Notes under the pieces: generated by a model
The model's input: only the letters and a program-made list of their open reading frames with translations
What the model was told of the DNA's origin: nothing
Databases searched by the model: none
NCBI GenBank assembly: GCA_052066835.1
Contig: JBQHRJ010000001.1
Length of the DNA: 64,000 bases
Direction: 5' to 3' (one strand)
Origin: UBA2821 sp902763335
GTDB lineage: Bacteria; Bacillota; Clostridia; Lachnospirales; Lachnospiraceae
Part shown: positions 42,807 through 50,498 of the stretch, in pieces
Numbering within the stretch: the first letter of the stretch is position 1
Layout of the letters: each line of letters opens with the position of its first letter
Program-made: the position numbers and the translations under genes

Positions 42807-43896
42807 TAAATATATGTATACGGACAGACTGGCAGTAGGGTATGGAAATAAGATATTAATAGATGATATAGATATAAATGTGGAAAAGGGACAGATAATT
42901 GCACTTATTGGTCCTAATGGAGCGGGAAAGTCAACCATATTAAAAACCATTATCGGACAGTTGGATTCAAAAGGCGGAACAGTATATCTTGCCGGTAAGA
43001 AAATGAGTGAAATGTCAGGACATGAAGTGTCAGTTAAGATGTCAGTGATGATGACGGACAGATTAAAAACGGAGCTTATGACCTGCCGGGATGTGGTAAA
43101 TACCGGAAGATATCCATATACGGGAAGACTTGGAATATTGTCAGCGGCAGATCATGAGAAGGTGGATGAGGCTATAGAGCTTGTCGGTGGAGAGGACATA
43201 GCGGACAGGGATTTTATGGAAATAAGTGACGGCCAAAGACAGAGGATAATGTTAGCCAAGGCCATATGCCAGGAGCCGGAGATAATAGTGCTTGATGAAC
43301 CGACTTCATTTCTTGACATAAGGCATAAGCTTGAACTTATTTCAATATTAAAAAAGATGGTAAAAGAGAGAAATATAGCAGTGATAATGTCGTTGCATGA
43401 GATAGATCTGGCACAGAAGGTTGCAGATAAGATTGTGTGTGTAAAGGGTGACAGAATAGACAGAAGCGGTGAGCCTGATGAAATATTTACGTCAGATTAT
43501 ATAGGGAAACTGTATGATATCAGGAAAGGAAGTTATAATGAACTGTTTGGCGGTATAGAACTTGAAAGGGCAGGTGGAATGGCAGAAGTATTTGTTATAT
43601 CGGGAAATGGCACGGGAATACCGTATTACAGAAAATGCCAGAGAGAGGGAATACCGTTTGCAACAGGGATTATACATGAAAATGATGTAGACTGTCAGGT
43701 GGCGGAAGCACTGGCGGTGGAAGTCATAAAAGAAAAGGCATTTAACCATATAACAGATGAAACATTTGAGCGGGCGGTAGAGATTATGAATAAGTGCAAA
43801 TCGGTAAAATGTACATTGGATGTATTCGGTGATATAAATGTTGAAAATAAAAAACTGTATGAGATAGCAAAAAGTACCGGAAAAAAAATTCTTTAA
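42799..43896 (+). CDS. FecE/BtuD-family ABC ATPase with an added C-terminal domain
   Basis: 365 residues, GGAGGATAAAA before ATG. Residues ~1-250 are a normal ABC ATPase: Walker A GPNGAGKST, Q-loop region, signature ISDGQRQR (D in place of the second G), Walker B IIVLDEPTSFLD and switch His LHEIDL. Residues ~255-365 are an extra domain (MAEVFVISGNGTGIPYYRKCQREGIPFATG...), with a Rossmann-like first strand-loop that is absent from BtuD or FecE (~255). It may sense or bind the cargo or a nucleotide. It is the last gene of the riboswitch operon; no terminator is visible after it. Confidence 0.88.
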   Translation: MRDKYMYTDRLAVGYGNKILIDDIDINVEKGQIIALIGPNGAGKSTILKTIIGQLDSKGGTVYLAGKKMSEMSGHEVSVKMSVMMTDRLKTELMTCRDVVNTGRYPYTGRLGILSAADHEKVDEAIELVGGEDIADRDFMEISDGQRQRIMLAKAICQEPEIIVLDEPTSFLDIRHKLELISILKKMVKERNIAVIMSLHEIDLAQKVADKIVCVKGDRIDRSGEPDEIFTSDYIGKLYDIRKGSYNELFGGIELERAGGMAEVFVISGNGTGIPYYRKCQREGIPFATGIIHENDVDCQVAEALAVEVIKEKAFNHITDETFERAVEIMNKCKSVKCTLDVFGDINVENKKLYEIAKSTGKKIL

Positions 43897-43941
43897 AAAA
43901 AATATTTTAGGTTGTATAATATCGTGGAGTGAGGTGAAAAC

Positions 43942-44226
43942 ATGTTTCAGAAAAAAGACGTAATATTTAATGAAAATCTTGGTGTATGCAGGGTGGAGGA
44001 TATAGTAAAACTGTCGCCTAATAAGACGAATGTGTACAACTATTATGTTTTGCGTCCGGTATACGATAAAGAAAAGAAAGCATATATCCCGGTTGAGCAT
44101 CATGCTACGCTGCTTCGTGAACTTATAACTGTCGGGGAAGCGCAAAAACTTATGGATGAGGGAATGGAAAATGAGAGTGAATTAATAAAAAACGAGGTTA
44201 AGTATGTTTTGGAAAATAACGGATAA
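43942..44226 (+). CDS. Short CarD/TRCF RNA-polymerase-interaction-domain protein
   Basis: 94 residues, GAGGTGAAAAC before ATG. The N-terminal ~70 residues (FQKKDVIFNENLGVCRVEDIV, YYVLRPVYDKEKKAYIPVE) match the CarD_TRCF RID beta-barrel that contacts the RNA polymerase beta subunit. Only ~25 residues remain after it, so the DNA-binding C-terminal helical domain of full CarD (~160) is missing or reduced. TATAAT at 43915 could be its -10 box, with a weak TTTAAA at -35. It may adjust transcription initiation; targets are unknown. Confidence 0.75.
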   Translation: MFQKKDVIFNENLGVCRVEDIVKLSPNKTNVYNYYVLRPVYDKEKKAYIPVEHHATLLRELITVGEAQKLMDEGMENESELIKNEVKYVLENNG

Positions 44227-44249
44227 ATCATTTTGGAGAGAAAATACAA

Positions 44250-45107
44250 ATGAATAAAATAGAACAGGAATTTTTAACAGGAGAGAGAGCGTTATTTCAG
44301 GGAAATAACCTGGAGATTCATAATGCAATATTTGCAGACGGTGAGTCACCGTTAAAACACAGCAGTGATATAGAGTTATATAACAGTATGTTCAAGTGGA
44401 AATATCCGCTTTGGTACAGTAGAAATATCAGCATGAAAAAATGCATCCTGTTTGAGATGGCGAGAGCAGGAATATGGTATACTTCAAATGTAAGTGCAGA
44501 AGATACAGTTATAGAAGCACCAAAGAATTTCAGACGTGCAGATAAGATAAGGCTGAAAAATGTTACATTTCCTAATGCCGAGGAGACATTATGGTGGTGC
44601 AATGATATAGAATTAGATAACGTGACGGCTAAGGGAAATTATTTTGCCATGAACAGCAGTAACATTAAGGCTGACAATTTTACACTCGTAGGAAATTACT
44701 CATTTGACGGATGTAAAAATGTTGAGGTGGCAAATTCAAAGCTTATATCTAAAGATGCATTCTGGAATACGGACAATGTAACTGTGAGAAATTCATTTAT
44801 ATCAGGTGAATATCTCGGCTGGAATGCTAAAAATCTTACCCTGATAGACTGTACCATAGAGAGTCTTCAGGGAATGTGTTATATAGATAATCTGGTGATG
44901 AAGAACTGTACACTTATAAATACTACCCTTGCATTTGAGTATTCTAAAGTGGATGCAGACATAAAGGGCAAGATTGACAGTGTGCTTAATCCGGCATCCG
45001 GAACGATAAGGGCAGAGCATATCGGAGAGCTTATCATCCAGAAAGATAAGATAGATGCATCAAAAACAAATATAATATGTAATAATATTGATAAAGAGAC
45101 GGAATAA
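44250..45107 (+). CDS. DUF3737 right-handed beta-helix protein
   Basis: 285 residues, TTGGAGAG before ATG. It has pentapeptide-like coils of ~20 residues with Asn/Asp-turn patterns (NLEIHNAIFADGESPLKHSSDIE, SNIKADNFTLVGNYSFDGCKN and others, quoted in part), typical of DUF3737. No signal peptide, so cytoplasmic. The function of the family is unknown; it is often next to a MATE exporter, as here, where the stop codon abuts the exporter's start. It could be an enzyme of sugar modification or a binding scaffold. Confidence 0.85.
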   Translation: MNKIEQEFLTGERALFQGNNLEIHNAIFADGESPLKHSSDIELYNSMFKWKYPLWYSRNISMKKCILFEMARAGIWYTSNVSAEDTVIEAPKNFRRADKIRLKNVTFPNAEETLWWCNDIELDNVTAKGNYFAMNSSNIKADNFTLVGNYSFDGCKNVEVANSKLISKDAFWNTDNVTVRNSFISGEYLGWNAKNLTLIDCTIESLQGMCYIDNLVMKNCTLINTTLAFEYSKVDADIKGKIDSVLNPASGTIRAEHIGELIIQKDKIDASKTNIICNNIDKETE

Positions 45108-46457
45108 ATGGTAAGAGGTATGGATAAAGATACATCTGTAAATATAAAGAAAGAGATAGCGAGGACACTTATAGTGCTGTCGATTCCGACAATACTTGAG
45201 GAAATATTGTCAACGCTGTTTCAATACGTGGATACAGCCATGGTCGGACATCTGGGGGAGGCGGCTACGGCATCGGTAAGTGTTACCACCACGATAACGT
45301 GGCTGGTCAACAGTATACCCCACGCTATCTCCATAGCAATTCTTGCAATGGTCGCGAAGGCATTCGGAGCGAAAGATGAGAACAGAATAAGGAAAATTTC
45401 CATGCAGGCACTTATGCTGGCGGTAGTGTGTGGAATAATAACCGGTGGTATTTCGTTGATATGCAGTCCGTATATTCCGATATGGATGGGAGCTGACAAA
45501 TCCATAATACACGATGCATCAGAATATTTTTTCATAATCAGTATTCCGATGCTATTCAGGACAGCCTCAATAATACTGGGTGCGGCCATAAGGGCGACGA
45601 AGAATACAAAGACACCGATGCTTATCAGTCTGTTTTCAAATATTTTAAATACTATAATGAATACACTTCTTATCTATATACTTGATATGGGAGTTGCCGG
45701 AGCTGCCATAGCTTCTGCCACATCGTATGTATTCTCAGGAACGCTCATGTTCATAGTATATAGAAGAAATAAATATCTGAACTGGAAGTTTAAGGAGTTT
45801 ACGATAGACGGACACTGTATGGAAGAATGTGCAAAGATAGGTATCCCCGTACTTGCATCAAGCCTCACATCATGCCTTGGATACGTTGTATTTGCGGGCA
45901 TGGTTTCAGGAATGGGAACGACCATATTTGCAGCACACTCACTTGCGGTAACGGCAGAGACCATATTCTATATTCCGGGGTACGGTTTAAGAACTGCAAC
46001 CTCTACGTTAGTCGGCATATCTCTTGGTGAAAATGATGGCGAGAAATTCCGTCTGGTAAGTAAGATGAGTATCATATTTACGGTGGGCATGATGGTGGTC
46101 AGCGGAGTAGTGTTATACTTTGTGGCATACCCGCTTATGTGCCTGCTGACCAGCAGCAGGCCGGCGGCAGAGCTTGGTGCGGAAATGCTTAAAATGGTGT
46201 CGTTTTCAGAACCGTTTTTCGGCATAATGATAGTTATGGAAGGAATATTTTACGGACTGGGACGTACAAAATATGCGTTCTTTGTCGAGACTTTCAGTAT
46301 GTGGGGAATACGTATATTTTTCACATTTATATGTGTGAAAATATTTGCACTGGATCTGAGAGCCGTGTGGTATTGTATGATAGCGGACAATGTGGTGAAA
46401 GCAGTGCTGCTTGCGATACCGGCGGTGATGAAGCGGAAGATGGTGGAGTTTGATTAA
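45108..46457 (+). CDS. MATE-family multidrug efflux transporter
   Basis: 449 residues with about twelve helices in two similar halves. N-terminal LSIPTILEEILSTLFQYVDTAMVGHLG and the second-half counterpart AKIGIPVLASSLTSCLGYVVFAGMVSGMG are diagnostic (quoted in part). It exports cationic drugs or metabolites by Na+ or H+ antiport. Start ATG 45108 follows directly on the DUF3737 stop; ATG 45120 is an alternative, but its AAGAGGT is only two bases away. An imperfect terminator is at 46489. Confidence 0.92.
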   Translation: MVRGMDKDTSVNIKKEIARTLIVLSIPTILEEILSTLFQYVDTAMVGHLGEAATASVSVTTTITWLVNSIPHAISIAILAMVAKAFGAKDENRIRKISMQALMLAVVCGIITGGISLICSPYIPIWMGADKSIIHDASEYFFIISIPMLFRTASIILGAAIRATKNTKTPMLISLFSNILNTIMNTLLIYILDMGVAGAAIASATSYVFSGTLMFIVYRRNKYLNWKFKEFTIDGHCMEECAKIGIPVLASSLTSCLGYVVFAGMVSGMGTTIFAAHSLAVTAETIFYIPGYGLRTATSTLVGISLGENDGEKFRLVSKMSIIFTVGMMVVSGVVLYFVAYPLMCLLTSSRPAAELGAEMLKMVSFSEPFFGIMIVMEGIFYGLGRTKYAFFVETFSMWGIRIFFTFICVKIFALDLRAVWYCMIADNVVKAVLLAIPAVMKRKMVEFD

Positions 46458-46488
46458 TCATCAGAACGAAATATAAATGAATATAAAC

Positions 46489-46536
46489 ATTAAAAGGAAG
46501 TGTCTGTTACTTGATGTATGGGCATTTCCTTTTAAT
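46489..46536 (+). terminator. Probable terminator after the MATE gene
   Basis: ATTAAAAGGAA (46489) and TTCCTTTTAAT (46526-46536) pair, with a long 26-base loop. The A+T-rich stem and large loop make it a weaker call than the others. Confidence 0.5.
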
Positions 46537-46593
46537 ATTCAGGCTTATTTCTAGTTAAATGGTAGGAATTTTAAAATTTTTAAAATAAACCTA

Positions 46594-46622
46594 TTGACAA
46601 CTTTAAATTTACGTCATATAAT
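46594..46622 (+). promoter_or_regulatory. Consensus housekeeping promoter of cysK
   Basis: A perfect TTGACA (46594) and TATAAT (46617) with a 17-base spacer. CTATAGGAATTATAGGAGG follows shortly before the start codon; the repeated ATAGG could be an operator half-site, but this is uncertain. Confidence 0.85.
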
Positions 46623-46673
46623 AGCATCAGTTTAAAACATAGCAAATCTATAGGAATTATAGGAGGAATAAAA

Positions 46674-47606
46674 ATGGCAAATATTTTTAAAGGAACATTA
46701 GGTTTAATAGGAAAAACTCCACTTGTGGAAGTTGAAAACATTGAGAAGGAATTAGGACTTAAGGCTAAACTTTTAGTAAAACTTGAGTACTTCAATCCGG
46801 CAGGAAGTGTAAAAGACAGAATCGCAAAGGCAATGATTGAAGATGCTGAAAGCAAAGGTCTTTTAAAAGAAGGTTCAGTTATCATCGAGCCAACATCAGG
46901 TAACACAGGTATAGGACTTGCAGCTATAGCAGCAGCTAAGGGATACAGAATCATCCTTACAATGCCTGAGACAATGAGTATCGAGAGAAGAAACATATTG
47001 AAAGCTTACGGTGCAGAGATAGTTCTCACAGAAGGTGCTAAGGGAATGAAAGGTGCTATAGCAAAAGCAGATGAGCTGGCAAAAGAGATTCCTGGAAGTT
47101 ATATCCCTGGACAGTTTGTGAATCCGGCAAACCCTGAAGTACATAAGAAGACTACAGGACCTGAGATCTGGGAAGATACAGACGGAGCAGTAGATATATT
47201 TGTAGCAGGTGTAGGTACAGGCGGTACACTTACAGGTACAGGTGAATTCTTAAAATCTAAGAAAGACAGCGTAAAGATTGTTGCAGTAGAACCGGCTACA
47301 TCACCTGTATTATCAGAAGGAAAGAGTGGCCCACATAAGATTCAGGGAATCGGTGCAGGATTTGTTCCTGAAGTACTTAACACAAAGATTTATGATGAGA
47401 TTATCCCTATCGAAAATGAAGATGCATTTGCAGAAGCTAAGCTTCTTGCAAAGAAGGAAGGTGTATTGGTAGGTATTTCATCAGGTGCTGCATTACATGC
47501 AGGTATAGAGCTTGCTAAACGTCCTGAAAATGAAGGAAAAACTATAGTAGTATTACTTCCTGACAATGGAGACAGATATTACTCAACACCATTATTTACA
47601 GAATAA
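46674..47606 (+). CDS. cysK: CysK, cysteine synthase A (O-acetylserine sulfhydrylase)
   Basis: 310 residues, ATAGGAGGAATAAAA before ATG. The PLP Lys lies in NPAGSVKDRIA; TSGNTGIGLA (substrate loop), VGTGGTLTGT (phosphate loop) and ISSGAALHA are all present. It makes cysteine from O-acetylserine and sulphide. Its codon use is richer in preferred codons than its neighbours, and with the perfect promoter this indicates high expression. It stands alone between two terminators. Confidence 0.96.
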   Translation: MANIFKGTLGLIGKTPLVEVENIEKELGLKAKLLVKLEYFNPAGSVKDRIAKAMIEDAESKGLLKEGSVIIEPTSGNTGIGLAAIAAAKGYRIILTMPETMSIERRNILKAYGAEIVLTEGAKGMKGAIAKADELAKEIPGSYIPGQFVNPANPEVHKKTTGPEIWEDTDGAVDIFVAGVGTGGTLTGTGEFLKSKKDSVKIVAVEPATSPVLSEGKSGPHKIQGIGAGFVPEVLNTKIYDEIIPIENEDAFAEAKLLAKKEGVLVGISSGAALHAGIELAKRPENEGKTIVVLLPDNGDRYYSTPLFTE

Positions 47607-47621
47607 TCCTAAATATACGAG

Positions 47622-47663
47622 ACAGCCATATTATCTGGTAACTGATGATATGGCTGTTTTTTG
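47622..47663 (+). terminator. Rho-independent terminator of cysK
   Basis: ACAGCCATATTATC and GATGATATGGCTGT form a stem (one mismatch) followed by TTTTTTG. Confidence 0.9.
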
Positions 47664-47705
47664 TTATGCGAAATTGTTCCATAATGTTTTTTGTAATAAA
47701 AATCA

Positions 47706-47734
47706 TTGACAAAACAGATATAAACATATACAAT
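47706..47734 (+). promoter_or_regulatory. Promoter of the phosphatase-kinase-surface protein operon
   Basis: TTGACA at 47706 and TACAAT at 47729, 17-base spacing, 47 bases before the PP2C start. Confidence 0.75.
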
Positions 47735-47780
47735 AAGATACAGCAAATATACAAAAAGGAGAAAAGACTTGGAGGTTATT

Positions 47781-48476
47781 ATGTCGGCAGGGACGGATGT
47801 GGGAATTGCAAAGAAGGTAAATCAGGACAGTGCGCTGTTAAGGTATATGCGCACTGACTTTGGAAATGTAGTATTTATTGCCGTGTGTGATGGCGTTAGC
47901 GGTCTTGAGGTGGGTGAGGCTGCCAGTGCCGGTGTTATCGGTGCATTTGATAAATGGTCATTGTGCGAACTGCCGTATATTGATGTCAGAGACTGTGAGA
48001 ATATTAAGTCACAGTTTATCAGAATAATTGACAATCAGAATACATTTTTGCAGGTATATGGCAGGAAAAGGGGAATCAGGCTTGGAACTACTGTTACAGC
48101 CATGCTTATCACGGACACATATTATTGCATTGCAAATGTTGGGGATTCGAGGGTATACCATATATGTGATGATGTAAAGTGCATTACAAAGGATCAGACA
48201 TATATGGATAGCAATATCCTTATGCAGTGTGTCGGGGCAGAGGGCAGTGTTAAGCCGGATGTGTATATTGGCCGGGTACAGGACAGGTCTGTATATGTTG
48301 TATGTTCTGACGGATTCAGAAACAGGATAAGTGATGCTGAACTGTTACATTATTTAAATCCGGAGGGGTTGAGTGATAATGACAGTATTCATAATAATAT
48401 CAGGCAGCTTATAGAACTTAATAAGTGTAGAAATGAAAAGGATAATATAACGGCTGTGGCGGTAAAGATAGGTTAG
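47781..48476 (+). CDS. PP2C-type serine/threonine protein phosphatase
   Basis: ATG 47781 has GGAGG five bases upstream; a TTG at 47769 precedes that site. 231 residues. PP2C metal motifs are GIAKKVNQDSAL, AVCDGVSGLEVGEAAS (DG...G), LGTTVTAML, IANVGDSRVYHI, VVCSDGFRNRI and EKDNITAVAV, so both metal-binding Asp sets are retained. It likely reverses phosphorylation by the kinase that starts at the next base. Cytoplasmic. Confidence 0.9.
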   Translation: MSAGTDVGIAKKVNQDSALLRYMRTDFGNVVFIAVCDGVSGLEVGEAASAGVIGAFDKWSLCELPYIDVRDCENIKSQFIRIIDNQNTFLQVYGRKRGIRLGTTVTAMLITDTYYCIANVGDSRVYHICDDVKCITKDQTYMDSNILMQCVGAEGSVKPDVYIGRVQDRSVYVVCSDGFRNRISDAELLHYLNPEGLSDNDSIHNNIRQLIELNKCRNEKDNITAVAVKIG

Positions 48477-50174
48477 GTGATTGCGATTATTTCAATTGGT
48501 TCTGTATTGGATGGAAAATATAAAATATTGGGAGAAGTGGGACATGGAGGGATGAGTACTGTTTACCTTGCTTTAAATGAGAAGGCTAATAAGCAGTGGG
48601 CTGTTAAGGAAGTGAGGAAAAATATTGTTACAGATGGTGAAGATATGTCTTTTGAGCAGAGAAGAAAGCTTGAAAATATGAAATTCAGTCTTATCAGGGA
48701 AAAGGATATACTTCGTAAGCTTCATCACAGGTATCTTCCCAGTATAGTGGATGTTATTGACGGTGAAGACAGTATTATTATAATCATGGATTATATAGAG
48801 GGAAATTCCCTCTTGCATGAGATTGAAGAACACGGAATGCAGTCACAGGAAGATGTCATTAAGTGGGCATTACAGATGTGCGATGTATTGTCATATCTTC
48901 ATTCAAGAGAGCCTCCGGTTATTCATCGGGATATCAAGCCTGCCAACATTATGCTTAAGCCTGACGGTGACATTACGGTTATAGATTTTGGTACGGCAAG
49001 GGAATATAAGGATATCAATAAATCGGATACCATCCCGTATGGAACTTATGCCTATGCTGCGCCTGAGCAGATAAATGACAGAAAGACAGATGCAAGGACT
49101 GATATATACAGCCTTGGTGCGACCATGTACCATTTACTTACGGCACAGCATCCTGATGTGATGAAGTATTCTCCGGCAGGTATTATTAATGCTGAAGTTT
49201 CTGAGGGCATAGATGAAATTATCAGAAAATGTATGCAGTATAATCCGGAGGAAAGATATAATTCTGCGGATGAAGTAAGGTATGCATTGGAAAATTATGA
49301 AAAGTATGTTCCGATTTACAGAAAACAACAGATAGGAAAATTAAAAGTTTTTATATTGACAGTGGTATGTATGCTTGTATTTGCATTAATATCAGGATTT
49401 GGATATGTTGCAGCGGAGAATAAGAAAAGTTCAGACTATGAACGGATATTGATAAATGCCGGGAAATATGATGATTATTACAGGGCAATCCTTACAGATT
49501 CATCCAGACCCGAGGGGTATGAGGAATTATTGAGATATGTGACGGATGATAATGTGATGACAAAGGATGAGGCGGATATACTGTATCAGTTGCAGATGGG
49601 AATTGAACATGAGAACAAAGAAGATAATTGTACTACCAGATATGTGCTTGAGGAATTTAGAAAAAATAATAAAAAAAAGTACATGGAAGTCTGCAATGAT
49701 ATAGGAACAGCGTTTATATATTATTATGATTCTGATAATGTGAAAGACAGATATATTAATGCATCGGTGTGGTTTAAGGAGGCTGAGGAAGAGTATAAAA
49801 CTGCAATAATATACTTTAATATATCTGAATGTTTCAAGATTATTAACTCATTTAGCGGAGCAAAGCAGGAGAAGATATCGGGTGTGTATGAGCAGTATGA
49901 AAAATTGTGGAATATTATTAATCAGCTTGAATATGAGGTGGAGCTTGAGAATGATACTGATTCAAAGATAAGCACATGGATGGAGATAGGCAGAATGATT
50001 AACCAGTATCTTTCGGAATTTCTGACGGTGACGGATGCAGGAGATATAAAGACATTTATAAATGGAATGAAAGACAGGATTTCAAAAGAGAAAAATCCCA
50101 TAACTTCTGTACAATGTGAAAAGTGTGAAGAAGAGTTAAATCTGATTTTAGAAAAATTAAAGGAAAATACATAG
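48477..50174 (+). CDS. Transmembrane Ser/Thr protein kinase (PknB/PrkC-like catalytic domain)
   Basis: 565 residues from GTG 48477, immediately after the phosphatase stop. The kinase domain (residues ~12-275) is complete: Gly loop GEVGHGGMSTVYLA, Lys in WAVKEVRK, HRDIKPANI, DFGTA, YAAPEQ. A membrane helix covers ~288-308 (VFILTVVCMLVFALISGFGYV). The ~250-residue C-terminal part is outside, alpha-helical with many Tyr and Glu, and has no PASTA repeats; TPR-like packing is possible. This differs from the cell-wall kinase PrkC and suggests a specialised sensor for the surface protein in the same operon. Confidence 0.9.
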   Translation: MIAIISIGSVLDGKYKILGEVGHGGMSTVYLALNEKANKQWAVKEVRKNIVTDGEDMSFEQRRKLENMKFSLIREKDILRKLHHRYLPSIVDVIDGEDSIIIIMDYIEGNSLLHEIEEHGMQSQEDVIKWALQMCDVLSYLHSREPPVIHRDIKPANIMLKPDGDITVIDFGTAREYKDINKSDTIPYGTYAYAAPEQINDRKTDARTDIYSLGATMYHLLTAQHPDVMKYSPAGIINAEVSEGIDEIIRKCMQYNPEERYNSADEVRYALENYEKYVPIYRKQQIGKLKVFILTVVCMLVFALISGFGYVAAENKKSSDYERILINAGKYDDYYRAILTDSSRPEGYEELLRYVTDDNVMTKDEADILYQLQMGIEHENKEDNCTTRYVLEEFRKNNKKKYMEVCNDIGTAFIYYYDSDNVKDRYINASVWFKEAEEEYKTAIIYFNISECFKIINSFSGAKQEKISGVYEQYEKLWNIINQLEYEVELENDTDSKISTWMEIGRMINQYLSEFLTVTDAGDIKTFINGMKDRISKEKNPITSVQCEKCEEELNLILEKLKENT

Positions 50175-50477
50175 ATGACATATTTAGAATACAGATATAT
50201 ATTTGAAGGATTTGGTATATTAAGTGGATTGACAGGGATAATTGCTATTGTTTTATTATTCAGGTTAAAGATTATCAGTACAGTGGCATATCTTACGGGC
50301 ATAACCCGTAGAAAGGCAATGTCTGAATTTAAGAAAAGTACAGAAAAAGATATGAAAAATGTGAATGTATCGGAGCAAACAGACAGATTGTGTGATGAGA
50401 AACAGACAGAATATATAGTACATAATAATGTGGAGGTGTTAGAAGAAATTATACTGATACATGAAGATTATTATTAG
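50175..50477 (+). CDS. Small single-pass membrane protein in the kinase operon
   Basis: 100 residues, starting at the base after the kinase stop; AAGGAAAA is the ribosome site. One membrane helix (residues ~11-31, GFGILSGLTGIIAIVLLFRL) is followed by a basic stretch TRRKAMSEFKKS and a polar, acidic tail. The basic residues after the helix place the tail in the cytoplasm. The Ser/Thr-rich tail could be a kinase substrate. I do not recognise a family. Confidence 0.65.
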   Translation: MTYLEYRYIFEGFGILSGLTGIIAIVLLFRLKIISTVAYLTGITRRKAMSEFKKSTEKDMKNVNVSEQTDRLCDEKQTEYIVHNNVEVLEEIILIHEDYY

Positions 50478-50498
50478 AACAGGAGGAACGGACAGAAT

